Of a stretch of 64,000 bases of DNA, positions 17,244 to 26,136 are shown piece after piece. This stretch comes from Duganella alba (lineage in GTDB: Bacteria > Pseudomonadota > Gammaproteobacteria > Burkholderiales > Burkholderiaceae_D). Positions within the stretch are counted from its first letter, which is position 1; each line of letters begins with the position of its first letter. The DNA lies in contig NZ_WKJN01000004.1 of assembly GCF_009674495.1 (NCBI RefSeq), forward strand, positions 186,001 to 250,000, written 5' to 3'. A program made the position numbers and the translations under genes. The notes beneath the pieces are model-generated. The model was not told the origin of the DNA and ran no database searches. It was given only the letters and a program-made list of their open reading frames with translations.

Positions 17244-18133
17244 CGGGCGTGCCGTATGGCCTGCTGCGTCATCAGGGGCCGATGCTGCTGACCGGCGCGC
17301 GGGTGGTCGGCCACACGCTGTTGAACGCGTTGGCGCCTGCGTCGAAGCCGGGTGTCGCGCCGGCGCCGCAGCGTATCGCACCGGTTTCGCGCGTCATCGC
17401 TGCGCCGCCGGACGATCTGGTCGCGCAGTATGTCGCCTGGTCCGGCGCAGCGAGTGGCCATGAAGGCGCGCTGCCGCCGCACATGGTGTCGCAATGGAGC
17501 CTGCCGCTGGTCGGCGAACTGCTGCTGCGCATGCCCTACAACCTGACCCGCGTCATCAACCAGGGCGTGGGCCTGCGCGTGAACGGTCCGCTGCCGCGCA
17601 ACACGTCGCTGCTGGTCAGCGCCGCCGTGGAGCAGATCGAGGAAGTATCGGGCCGTATCAAGGTCGTGGTGGCCGTGACGACTGGCACCGCGCAGCAGCC
17701 ATCGCTGGTGGAAGCCCGCCTGCATATGAGTTTCCTGCTGCCCGGCCCTCGTCCGGCAAGGCGCACGCAGGAGCGCCCGCCGGAGCCGCAATGGACCACC
17801 GCCGGCATATGGCATGCCGACCTGCGCGACGGCCTGCGCTTCGCGCTGCTGACCGGCGACTTCAATCCCATCCACTGGTGCGCGCCGCTGGCGCGCCGCT
17901 CGGTCTTCCGTGGCATGGTGCTGCACGGCTTCGGCAGCTTTGTGCGCAGCTATGAAGTCCTCCTGCAGCGGGGCATCGCTTTCAGCAAGATCGACGTCCG
18001 CTTCGTCAAACCGGTGCCGCTGCCCTGCTCCACGTTGGCGGTACAAGTGGCCCCGGCGGACGACGCGGGCTGGCGCGCCGTCCGCCTTGCCGGCGCCGCT
18101 GGCGACATTCATTTGGCGGGAAACTTGCGCTAG
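17240..18133 (+). CDS. MaoC-like dehydratase / acyl hydratase domain protein
   Basis: A 297-residue probable double hot-dog protein. The C-terminal half carries the hydratase-2 motif 'LLTGDFNPIHWCAP', with the Asp and His that act in (R)-specific enoyl hydratases, followed by 'GMVLHGFGSF'. The N-terminal half is divergent. Members hydrate enoyl-CoA or related thioesters in the cytoplasm. Its start overlaps the serine hydrolase stop (ATGA). Together with the receptor and hydrolase it suggests uptake and breakdown of an acyl-containing compound, which is inference. Confidence 0.82.
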   Translation: MTGVPYGLLRHQGPMLLTGARVVGHTLLNALAPASKPGVAPAPQRIAPVSRVIAAPPDDLVAQYVAWSGAASGHEGALPPHMVSQWSLPLVGELLLRMPYNLTRVINQGVGLRVNGPLPRNTSLLVSAAVEQIEEVSGRIKVVVAVTTGTAQQPSLVEARLHMSFLLPGPRPARRTQERPPEPQWTTAGIWHADLRDGLRFALLTGDFNPIHWCAPLARRSVFRGMVLHGFGSFVRSYEVLLQRGIAFSKIDVRFVKPVPLPCSTLAVQVAPADDAGWRAVRLAGAAGDIHLAGNLR

Positions 18134-18196
18134 CGGCGTTGCGTGCCGCCGCATCCGGGTGTATCGTCACGCCACCACTCAACACAGGAACACGCA

Positions 18197-18772
18197 ATGA
18201 TTACACTCGTATCGGGCCTGATCATTTTTCTCGGACTGCACTCGATCCGCATTTTCGCCGAAGACTGGCGCAACGCCATGCGCGCGCGTATCGGACTGCT
18301 GCCATGGCGGGCGTTTTACTCCATCGTCTCCATCACCGGCCTGCTGCTGATCATCTGGGGCTACAGCCTGGCGCGCCAGCAACCGGTTGTGATCTGGACG
18401 CCGCCGCCGTTCACCCGCCATATCGCCGCGCTGCTGGCGGTGATCGCCTTCATCTTCATCACCGCGGCCTACATCCCGCGCAACGGCATCAAGGCCCGGC
18501 TGCACCATCCGATGACGCTGGGGATCAAGACCTGGGCGCTGGCGCACCTGATCGCCAACGGCACGCTGCACGACATTCTCTTGTTCGGCAGCTTCCTGGC
18601 CTGGGCCATCCTGCTGTTCCGCGCCTCGCGCAAGCGCGACGCGGCGCTGGGCGTGACCTACCCGGCCGGCAGCGGCGGCGCGACCGCACTGACCATCGTC
18701 GCCGGTATCGCCAGCGCCATGATCTTCGCCCTGTGGCTGCATGCGCCGCTGATCGGCGTGCGTCCGTTCTAA
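18197..18772 (+). CDS. NnrU family membrane protein
   Basis: A 191-residue protein with about six hydrophobic helices. The NnrU family pattern is visible: 'LGLHSIRIFAEDWRNAMRAR' near the N-terminus, 'HHPMTLGIKTWALAHLIANG' in the middle, and a final helix before 'LIGVRPF'. NnrU relatives are linked to denitrification or to isomerase-like carotenoid enzymes, but no such genes are nearby. The start was moved 18 codons inside the open frame because AGGAA lies eight bases before this ATG. It is 63 bp after the MaoC-like gene on the same strand. Confidence 0.87.
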   Translation: MITLVSGLIIFLGLHSIRIFAEDWRNAMRARIGLLPWRAFYSIVSITGLLLIIWGYSLARQQPVVIWTPPPFTRHIAALLAVIAFIFITAAYIPRNGIKARLHHPMTLGIKTWALAHLIANGTLHDILLFGSFLAWAILLFRASRKRDAALGVTYPAGSGGATALTIVAGIASAMIFALWLHAPLIGVRPF

Positions 18773-18799
18773 CGCGACTCAACGTGGCGTCGCAACGCC

Positions 18800-19105
18800 T
18801 CATATCCTGCCCTCGGCAGTTTCCGGATTCACCGTCACGAGTGTATAACCACTGAAATACGTGGCATCCGATCGCGGCGCAGAGCGCGTCGCAAACGAAA
18901 TCTCGCCGCTGTATCTTATGTTTGCGCGCCCCGGCCATAATCGTCGTCGACGTTGATCGTCTCGCGGCTGGGCGACCAGAGGGAATAATCGCATTCCTGG
19001 GCGTGGGCGAGCAACGGCAGGGATATGGCAACGACCGCCAGCAGCAGCCTCTCAGCGCTTGCCGAAGGTACGGGTTGCCAGCAAGGTAGCGAGGTTCATC
19101 TGCAT
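18800..19105 (-). pseudogene. Decayed small secreted-protein gene (broken frames)
   Basis: Just after the GGDEF stop, an ATG opens a 17-codon frame that ends at 19052. A second frame then encodes a signal-peptide-like stretch ('LLLAVVAISLPLLAHAQECD') and 'YSLWSPSRETINVDDDYG' but has no start codon and stops at 18916. A third frame continues with 'RYSGEISFATRSAPRSD' and ends at 18800. The pieces read like one small exported protein broken by two frameshifts. I do not recognise the family. This 339-bp gap holds nothing else that I can see. Confidence 0.35.
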
Positions 19106-19111
19106 GGTTTC

Positions 19112-20131
19112 TCAGGACGGTTCGGCGACACGGACGGCGTTACGGCCGCCCTGCTTGGCAGCATATAGCAATTTATCGGCCTGGGCCAACCACTCGTCCG
19201 GGGTGCGCGTCTTGTCCATGAAGGCGAGGCCAATGGAGATCGTGATCGGATGCTGTTCCAGCAGCGGGGCCGACGCCACCGCCGCGCGCAGACCTTCCGC
19301 CAGGCTGCCGGCCGCGCTCAATCCCGCGCCGCTGGCGATGATGGCGAATTCCTCGCCGCCGTAGCGGAAGATGCGGTCGGTCGACCGCGTATGCCGCCGC
19401 ATCACCTCGGCCAGCCGCACCAGCACCTTGTCGCCGGCCGCGTGGCCGTATTCGTCGTTGACCTGCTTGAAGTGATCCAGGTCCAGCAACAGCAGGCACG
19501 ATTCCGGCTGCGGCCTGCGCTCCTGCGCGTATTCGGCCAGCCGCCGGTCCAGCGCGCGGCGGTTGCCCACGCCGGTGAGAAAATCCAGCTCGGACGCCGT
19601 GTGCAGGCGCTGGTTCTGCAAGCCGGTGCGATACGAGAAAATGTAGGCGAACAGGTTGACCAGGCCAATCGTCACGATGATGGTGGCCAGGTTGACCACC
19701 TCCACCCGTCCGCTCAAGATCGTCACCAGTACCACCAGCGCCACGCTGTTGATCCCCAGCGCCAGCGACGGCCGCAGCACGAAGTAGGCGGCGATCATGG
19801 TCGGATAGACCCAGTACACCAGTCCCACGCCGCGCAGGTAGACGGTGGCCAGCATGCCGGCCGAATAGAAAATCGTGACGCACAAGCCGGCGACCTTGTA
19901 GCGGCCGGTGCGCCACACATGGACGATCACCGCCGCCATGGCCGCCACCAGCGCCATGTCGACGGCGGCGGAGGCCCAGTTGCCCTGCAACAGACGGTAG
20001 ACGCCAAACGGAAGAATGCTCGGGATGCTGAGGGCGCACAGCAGCATCAGGATCACTTCTTCCTGACGCCGCTGGCGCCCTCCCGACAACCAGCGCCAGC
20101 GGCCTGCGCCGGCTTTGTCGGTGCTGCTCAT
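19112..20131 (-). CDS. Diguanylate cyclase with six-helix membrane sensor
   Basis: A 339-residue protein. Residues about 25-170 contain six hydrophobic helices with no recognisable ligand domain, and residues about 180-335 form a GGDEF domain. The active-site loop is 'YGGEEF', preceded by 'DFLTGVGNRRALDRRL' and 'LLLLDLDHFKQVNDEYGH', so it should make c-di-GMP from GTP. I see no RxxD inhibitory site before the GGEEF. It starts 8 bp after the RND permease stop on the same strand, so it is likely part of the efflux operon. Confidence 0.92.
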   Translation of the reverse strand: MSSTDKAGAGRWRWLSGGRQRRQEEVILMLLCALSIPSILPFGVYRLLQGNWASAAVDMALVAAMAAVIVHVWRTGRYKVAGLCVTIFYSAGMLATVYLRGVGLVYWVYPTMIAAYFVLRPSLALGINSVALVVLVTILSGRVEVVNLATIIVTIGLVNLFAYIFSYRTGLQNQRLHTASELDFLTGVGNRRALDRRLAEYAQERRPQPESCLLLLDLDHFKQVNDEYGHAAGDKVLVRLAEVMRRHTRSTDRIFRYGGEEFAIIASGAGLSAAGSLAEGLRAAVASAPLLEQHPITISIGLAFMDKTRTPDEWLAQADKLLYAAKQGGRNAVRVAEPS

Positions 20132-20139
20132 GACGAAGC

Positions 20140-23100
20140 TCAGTGCGCGGGCTGAGGGGCCGGCTCGCCCGGTTCGGCCGGCGGCGCGTCGGCCGGCTTG
20201 GTGTGGGCCTTGTGCTCACCGGCCAGCCACATATACATCGCCGGCACCACGAACAGCGTAAACAGCGTGCCGATCGACAGGCCGGTAAAGATCACCAGTC
20301 CCATGGCGTGGCGCCCCGCCGCACCGGCGCCCGAGGCGATCACCAGCGGCACCACGCCAAACACCATCGCCGCCGTGGTCATCAGGATCGGACGCAGACG
20401 GGTGCCCGCCGCTTCCTCGATCGCCTCGCGCTTGGACTTGCCGGCTTCACGCAGGTGATTGGCCACCTCCACGATCAGAATACCGTGCTTGGAGATGAGA
20501 CCCATCAGCGTCACCAGGCCCACCTGCGTGTAAATGTTGATCGAGGCGAAGCCGAGGAAGATGAACGTCATCGCCCCGAACAGCGCCATCGGCACCGAGA
20601 ACAGAATCACGACCGGGTCGCGGAAGCTTTCGAACTGCGCCGCCAGCGCCAGGAACACGATGATGATCGCGAACAGCATGGTCACCAGGAAGCCGCCCGA
20701 TTCCGCCGCATACTGGCGCGATTCGCCGGAGAAGTCCGCCGTGTAGCCCGATGGCGCCACTTCCTTGAGCGTGTCGCGCAGGTACTGCTGAATCTCGCCC
20801 TGCGACGAACCGGTCACGCCCGAGATGGTCGCGGAGTTCAGCTGCTGGAAGCGGGTGATCGATTCCGGCTGCACGCTGTACTTGATGCTGGCCACGGTGC
20901 TGGCCGGGATCATGTCGCCGGTTGGCGTCTTGATGTAGAAGTTCAGCACATCATCAGGATTCAGGCGATCGACCTGCTGCACCTGCGGGATCACCTTGTA
21001 CGAACGGCCGGAGATCGAGAAGTAGTTGACGTAGCCGCCGCCCAGCGCCGCCGCCATGGCGTTGCCGAAGTCCTGCTGCGTCAGGCCCAGCGTGGCCAGC
21101 TTGTCGCGGTCCACATCGACGCGCGCCTGCGGCGTGTCGATTTTCAGGTCGACGTCGACGAAGTAGAACTTGTTGTCCTTGTGGGCCTTGTCCAGCACCG
21201 CCTGCGCCACCGTGTTCAGGTTCTCGAACGGTTCCGTCGTGGTGATCACGAACTGCACCGGCAAGCCGGAGCTGCCCGGCAACGCCGGGAACTGGAACGC
21301 CGCCACGCGGCCGCCGGCGATGTGGTTCCACTTGGCCTGCAACTCCTGCTGGATCTCGTGCGCCGAGCGCGAACGCTTGTCCCACGACTTGAACAGCACA
21401 CCGCCGATACCGGCGTTGGTGGTCGGTACGCCGGTGATCTGGAACATCTGGTCGTATTCAGGCAGCGACCTGGCGACGTCGAAGATCTGCTTGGCGTAGG
21501 TCTGCATCTGGTCCGAGGTGGCGGTAGGCGCGCCCACCACCTGCGACAGCACGATGCCCTGGTCCTCTTCCGGCGCCAGCTCGGACTGCGACATCTTGAA
21601 CTGGATGATCAGCAGGCCGAACACGATGACGCCGAACACGATCAGCACCACCCAGGTATTGAGCAGGCTATGCAGCACGCGCAGGTAGCCGCCGTGGACC
21701 TTGTCGAACACCTTGTCGATGGCCTTGACGAACTTGCCCTCGTCCTGCTTGGGATCGAAGAAGTGACCGCACATCATCGGCGACAGGGTCAGCGCGACGA
21801 TGCCCGACACCGCCACCGCACCGGCCAGCGTAAACGCGAACTCGGTGAACAGCGCGCCGGTCAGGCCGCCCTGGAAGCCGATCGGCACGTACACCGCGAT
21901 CAGCACCACGGTCATCGCCAGAATCGGGCTGCCCAATTCGCGCGCGGCCTGGATCGCCGCATCCATCGGCGTCATGCCCTCCTTCATATGGCGGTCGACG
22001 TTCTCCACCACGATGATCGCGTCATCGACCACCAGGCCGATGGCCAGCACGATCGCCAGCAGCGTCAGCAGGTTGATCGAGTAGCCGAACATCAGCATCA
22101 CGAAGAAGGTGCCGACCAGCGACAGCGGCATCGCCACCACCGGCACGATCACCGCGCGCAAGCTGCCGAGGAACAGGTAGATCACGATGGTCACGATGAT
22201 CAGCGCCTCGATCAGCGTCTTGACCACTTCGTCGATCGAGGTGTTGATGAACTCCGTGGAATCGTAGACGATTTCGCCGGTCAGGCCGGTCGGCAGCTGC
22301 GATTTGATGCCGGGGAAGGCTTCGCGCACGCGCTTGGCCACGTCCAGGATGTTGGCGTCCGGCGCCACCTTGATACCGATGAACACCGAGCGCACGCCGC
22401 TGAAGGCGACGTTGAAGTCATAGTTCTCGGAACCCAGCGTGACGGTGGCGATGTCCTCCAGGCGGACGATGGCGCCGTCCTGCTGCTTGACCGACAGCGC
22501 CTTGAACTCCTCCACCGTGTGCAGGTCGGTGCCGGCGGTCAGCGGCACGGTCACCGCCTGGCCCTTGGTTGAACCGAGGCCGGCCAGGTAGTTGTTGGAC
22601 GCCAGCGCGGCGCTGACTTCCGCTGCGGTGACGCCGTGCGCCGCCATCTTGCCGGCGTCCAGCCATGCGCGCAGCGCGAACTGGCGCGCGCCGAGCAGCT
22701 CGGCGGTCTGCACGCCCTGGATCGAATCCAGCTTCGGCTTGACCACGCGCGCCAGGAAGTCGGTCACGTTATTGGTCGGCAGCGTGTCGCTGTAGAAGCC
22801 CATGTACATGGCGTCGGTGGTCTGGCCGGTCTGCACCGTCAGCACCGGTTGCTGCGCCTGTTGCGGCAACTGGTTCTTCACCGAGTTGACCTGGGTGGTG
22901 ATCTCGGTCAGCGCGCGGTTGGAATCGTAGTTCAGGCGCAGCGTGGCGGTAATGGTCGACACGCCGCTGTTCGACGACGACGACAGGTAGTCGATGCCCT
23001 GCGCCTGCGCGATGGCCGATTCCAGCGGCTGGGTGATGAAGCCCGCCACCGTGGCGGCATCCGCGCCGTAGTAGGTGGTGGAGATGGTGACCACCGCGTT

Positions 23101-23223
23101 CTGCGTCTTCGGATACTGGTTGATCGGAAGACTGAACAGCGAGCGCAGGCCCAGCACCACGATCAGTAAACTGATCACGCTGGCCAGCACCGGCCGTTTG
23201 ATGAAGATATCGGTAAAGTTCAT
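20140..23223 (-). CDS. Efflux RND transporter permease (HAE1 family)
   Basis: A 1027-residue inner-membrane proton/drug antiporter of the MexB/AcrB type. It opens with 'MNFTDIFIKRPVLASVISLL', has the twin Asp of the proton relay in 'AIGLVVDDAIIVVENVDRHM', two large periplasmic loops, and the C-terminal helices 'GLISKHGILIVEVANHLREA' and 'RLRPILMTTAAMVFGV'. Length is normal. It pumps substrates from the periplasm through the outer-membrane factor. It lies 12 bp after the adaptor gene. The C-terminal tail is Pro/Ala-rich. The sequence resembles the MexF/MdtB side of the family, but I cannot name the substrate. Confidence 0.95.
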   Translation of the reverse strand: MNFTDIFIKRPVLASVISLLIVVLGLRSLFSLPINQYPKTQNAVVTISTTYYGADAATVAGFITQPLESAIAQAQGIDYLSSSSNSGVSTITATLRLNYDSNRALTEITTQVNSVKNQLPQQAQQPVLTVQTGQTTDAMYMGFYSDTLPTNNVTDFLARVVKPKLDSIQGVQTAELLGARQFALRAWLDAGKMAAHGVTAAEVSAALASNNYLAGLGSTKGQAVTVPLTAGTDLHTVEEFKALSVKQQDGAIVRLEDIATVTLGSENYDFNVAFSGVRSVFIGIKVAPDANILDVAKRVREAFPGIKSQLPTGLTGEIVYDSTEFINTSIDEVVKTLIEALIIVTIVIYLFLGSLRAVIVPVVAMPLSLVGTFFVMLMFGYSINLLTLLAIVLAIGLVVDDAIIVVENVDRHMKEGMTPMDAAIQAARELGSPILAMTVVLIAVYVPIGFQGGLTGALFTEFAFTLAGAVAVSGIVALTLSPMMCGHFFDPKQDEGKFVKAIDKVFDKVHGGYLRVLHSLLNTWVVLIVFGVIVFGLLIIQFKMSQSELAPEEDQGIVLSQVVGAPTATSDQMQTYAKQIFDVARSLPEYDQMFQITGVPTTNAGIGGVLFKSWDKRSRSAHEIQQELQAKWNHIAGGRVAAFQFPALPGSSGLPVQFVITTTEPFENLNTVAQAVLDKAHKDNKFYFVDVDLKIDTPQARVDVDRDKLATLGLTQQDFGNAMAAALGGGYVNYFSISGRSYKVIPQVQQVDRLNPDDVLNFYIKTPTGDMIPASTVASIKYSVQPESITRFQQLNSATISGVTGSSQGEIQQYLRDTLKEVAPSGYTADFSGESRQYAAESGGFLVTMLFAIIIVFLALAAQFESFRDPVVILFSVPMALFGAMTFIFLGFASINIYTQVGLVTLMGLISKHGILIVEVANHLREAGKSKREAIEEAAGTRLRPILMTTAAMVFGVVPLVIASGAGAAGRHAMGLVIFTGLSIGTLFTLFVVPAMYMWLAGEHKAHTKPADAPPAEPGEPAPQPAH

Positions 23224-23235
23224 GGCGCGTTATCC

Positions 23236-24381
23236 TCAGTGTTCCTGCGGCGTCGGATTCGGGCTGTTGGCCGGTTGCACCTTGTTGTCGATCACGACCG
23301 GCGTGCCGTTCTTCAGTTTCAGCTGGCCGCTGGTGACCACGGTCTGGCCTTCCTTCAGGCCGGTGAGGATGGCCACCTGGTCGCCACGGGTCGGCCCGGT
23401 GGTGACGAACACCTGCTGCGCCACCAGGTAAGCCTGGCCTTTTTCATCCTTGAGCGCGTCCTTGGAATCGGCCGGCGGCGGCGCCAGCAGGAAGATGGTC
23501 GAGCCATACGGGTTGTAGGTAATGGCGGTCTGCGGCAGGGTCAGGTATTTTTTCAGCTCGCCCTGATCCAGGCTGACGTTGGCGAACATGCCCGGCAACA
23601 GCTGGCGCTTGGCGTTCGGCACGGTGGCCTGTACCTGCACGTTGCGCGTGGCAGGATCGATTTTCGGGCTGATCGACGTCACCTTGGCGGCAAAGCCGGC
23701 GCCTGGATACGCATCGCTGGTCAGGTTCAGCTTCTGGCCGATGGACAGGCTGGCCAGCTGCTTCTGCGGCACGTAGAAGTCCACATAGACGGTATCGATG
23801 GTTTGCAGCGTCACCAGCTTGTCGCCAGGGTTCAGGTACTGGCCCGGATTGACGGCGGTGATACCCAGCTTGCCGGCGAACGGCGCGCGGATGGTCTTCT
23901 TGTCGACCAGCGCTTTCTGCTGCGCGGTCAGCGCCTGTTTCGATTTCAGGTCCGCCTCGTCGGCATCGACCTGCGCCTGGCTGATGGCCTGCGCCGACAA
24001 CTGCAGCTTGTCGCGCTTGAGCGTGGTGGCCGCCAGGTCGGCGTTGGCCTGCAAGGCGCGCAACTGGGCGATGTCGGAATCGGCGTTCATCTCGAACAGC
24101 ACCTGGCCGGCCTTCACTTCGTCGCCAGACTTGAAGCGCACTTCGCGCACCAGGCCGGCGATCTCGGTGGTGACATCGACGCCGCGCACCGGCGACAGCG
24201 TGCCCACGGAGGTCAGCTGCGGTTGCCATTCGGCCGTCGCGGCCTTGACCGCGGTGACCACTTGCGCGGCCGGTTTCGGCGCGCTGGCGATCAGCTTTTT
24301 AATCTGCAAAAACTTCCCGAAGGCGAGGACGGCGATCAGTAAGATGACACACCCTACCATGATGAGCATGCGCTTGGTCAT
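23236..24381 (-). CDS. RND efflux periplasmic adaptor (membrane fusion protein)
   Basis: A 381-residue adaptor linking the RND permease to the outer-membrane channel. An N-terminal membrane anchor (residues 6-24) is followed by the lipoyl half 'VRFKSGDEVKAGQVLFEMNA', an alpha-hairpin (residues about 105-155), the second lipoyl half 'IRAPFAGKLGITAVNPGQYL' and the beta-barrel domain with 'VQVQATVPN'. AGGAG precedes the ATG. The gene is between the outer-membrane factor and the permease, with 24- and 12-bp gaps. Confidence 0.93.
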   Translation of the reverse strand: MTKRMLIMVGCVILLIAVLAFGKFLQIKKLIASAPKPAAQVVTAVKAATAEWQPQLTSVGTLSPVRGVDVTTEIAGLVREVRFKSGDEVKAGQVLFEMNADSDIAQLRALQANADLAATTLKRDKLQLSAQAISQAQVDADEADLKSKQALTAQQKALVDKKTIRAPFAGKLGITAVNPGQYLNPGDKLVTLQTIDTVYVDFYVPQKQLASLSIGQKLNLTSDAYPGAGFAAKVTSISPKIDPATRNVQVQATVPNAKRQLLPGMFANVSLDQGELKKYLTLPQTAITYNPYGSTIFLLAPPPADSKDALKDEKGQAYLVAQQVFVTTGPTRGDQVAILTGLKEGQTVVTSGQLKLKNGTPVVIDNKVQPANSPNPTPQEH

Positions 24382-24405
24382 GTAACAATCTCCTGCAGTA
24401 TTTGA

Positions 24406-25947
24406 TTATTGATTTTTACCGTAAGGCGCTGCGGCGGAAACCGCCGTGGCGGCCGGAACGCCATTCGCGCGATTCCACCAGCCGCCGCCCAATGCCTGGA
24501 ACAATGCCGCCGTATCCGCGTACCGCGCCGCCTGCGCCTGCACCAGGCTGACGTGGGTCTGCTGATAGCTGCGCTGCGCATCCAGCAGCACCAGGTAGCT
24601 GATGCCACCGAGCTTGTACTGCTGCTGCGCCAGGTCCAGCGTTTCCTTGGCCAGCGCTTCGGCTTCCGCCTGTGATTGCAGCGCGGCGGCATCGGCGTCC
24701 AATGCGCGCAGCGTGTCGGCCACGTTCTGGAATGCGTTCAGCACCGTGGCGCGGTACTGCGCGGACGCCGCATCGTAGGCCGCTTCGGCCGCGCGACGCT
24801 GGGCGCGCAAGGCGCCGCCGTTGAAGATGGGCTGGGTCAGGCCGGCCGCCAGGTTCCAGGCGGTGGTCTGGGCGTCGAACAGCTTGCCGAAGGTGTCGGC
24901 CGACGAGCCGTAGGCGCCGCTCAACGTGATCTGCGGATACTGCGCCGCCGTCGCCACGCCGATGTTGGCGCTGGCCTGGTGCAGCGCCTCTTCGCTGGCG
25001 CGGATGTCGGGCCGCTGGCGCACCAGCGCCGACGGCAGCGACACCGGCAGCTGCTCCGGCAAGGTGAGCGTCTCCAGCGAGAACTCCGGCATACCCGCCT
25101 CGCCCGGCAGCTTGCCGGCCAGGACCGACAACTGGTGCCGCGCCGAGGCCAGCGCTTTTTCCAGCGGCGCGATGGTGGCGTTGATCTGCGCCACCTGGTT
25201 GCGCTGGCTGAGCACCGTGGTGCGCGGTATGGCGCCGTACTCGAACTGCTTCTCGATGACGTTCTGCTGCTGGGTCAGCGCCGCCAGCACTTCGCGCGTG
25301 GCCTGCAACTGCGCCCGCAGCGAGGCTTCCTGGATCGCCGTGGTGACCACGTTGGCGCTCAGCGTCAGGTAAGTCGCCTCGACCTGGAAGCGCTGGTAAT
25401 CGATGGCGGCCTGCGCGCCCTCCAGCGTGCGGCGCGTGGCGCCGAAGACGTCCGGCGTGTAGGCCACGGCGACCGAGGCGTTGTACACGTTGTAGACGCC
25501 GGCGGCCGCACCGGCGGTGGCCACGCTGGTCTTCTGCCGCGACACGCCCAGCTGCCCGTTCACCGACGGGTAAAGCAGATTGCCGGCCTGCGCGTTGTAG
25601 TTCTCCTGCGCCTGCCGCAGCACCGCTTCGGCCGCCGCCATGTTCGGATTCTGCTCCAGCGCGCTGCGGATCAGCTGATCCAGCGCGGGCGAGCGGAACA
25701 GCGACCACCACTGCGCCGGGATCTCCTGCCCGAACGCGAACTGCTGCGGTGCGCCGCCAAGGCCGGGCGCCGAAGCGGTCTGGCTGGGCAACGGTGTGGG
25801 CGTGTAGCTGGTGCCGGCGTTGGCCGGGGCGTCTGGTTGTTTGAAGTTCGGCCCGAGCGCACAGCCGCCCAGACCAGCGGCGATCAACGCCGCAACACCG
25901 GCCCGCAAGGCCAGTGTATTGAACTGCCTGAAGATTCTTCTTTTCAC
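24406..25947 (-). CDS. RND efflux outer-membrane factor (NodT/OprM-type lipoprotein)
   Basis: A 513-residue TolC-like channel. The lipobox 'AAGLGGCALG' marks a lipoprotein, followed by 'PNFKQPDAPANAG', typical of the NodT branch, and two repeats of long amphipathic helices ('LEQNPNMAAAEAVLRQAQEN', 'VRQRPDIRASEEAL'). The start is a GTG with GGGAG six bases upstream; an upstream in-frame GTG at 25947+15 has no ribosome site. It is the first gene of the operon, an unusual order because the channel usually comes last. Confidence 0.92.
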   Translation of the reverse strand: MKRRIFRQFNTLALRAGVAALIAAGLGGCALGPNFKQPDAPANAGTSYTPTPLPSQTASAPGLGGAPQQFAFGQEIPAQWWSLFRSPALDQLIRSALEQNPNMAAAEAVLRQAQENYNAQAGNLLYPSVNGQLGVSRQKTSVATAGAAAGVYNVYNASVAVAYTPDVFGATRRTLEGAQAAIDYQRFQVEATYLTLSANVVTTAIQEASLRAQLQATREVLAALTQQQNVIEKQFEYGAIPRTTVLSQRNQVAQINATIAPLEKALASARHQLSVLAGKLPGEAGMPEFSLETLTLPEQLPVSLPSALVRQRPDIRASEEALHQASANIGVATAAQYPQITLSGAYGSSADTFGKLFDAQTTAWNLAAGLTQPIFNGGALRAQRRAAEAAYDAASAQYRATVLNAFQNVADTLRALDADAAALQSQAEAEALAKETLDLAQQQYKLGGISYLVLLDAQRSYQQTHVSLVQAQAARYADTAALFQALGGGWWNRANGVPAATAVSAAAPYGKNQ

Positions 25948-26074
25948 TACAATCTCCCGCACTTGTTACAGATATTTAAAGATTGCTGCTCACCAAAGGT
26001 TAAATGAAAATACATTAAATCTCATGTTCGCATTTTTTACCGCTCAGGTGTATTAAATTGCCGCGCGGAGAATG

Positions 26075-26113
26075 AAAAAAAACGGGCTTTGCCATCTCTG
26101 GCAAAGCCCGTTT
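26075..26113 (-). terminator. Strong intrinsic terminator of the EF-hand gene
   Basis: A perfect 15-bp stem (26080-26094 with 26099-26113, loop of four) is followed on the minus strand by an eight-base T run. It lies 24 bp after the EF-hand protein stop and isolates this gene from the efflux operon downstream on the same strand. Confidence 0.9.
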
Positions 26114-26136
26114 CTGATTCGGGAAAAATAAAATAA

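Noticed and set aside
20143..22572. An 809-codon plus-strand frame opposite the RND permease
   Set aside because: His/Arg/Gln-rich composition without motifs; the permease on the minus strand is unmistakable.
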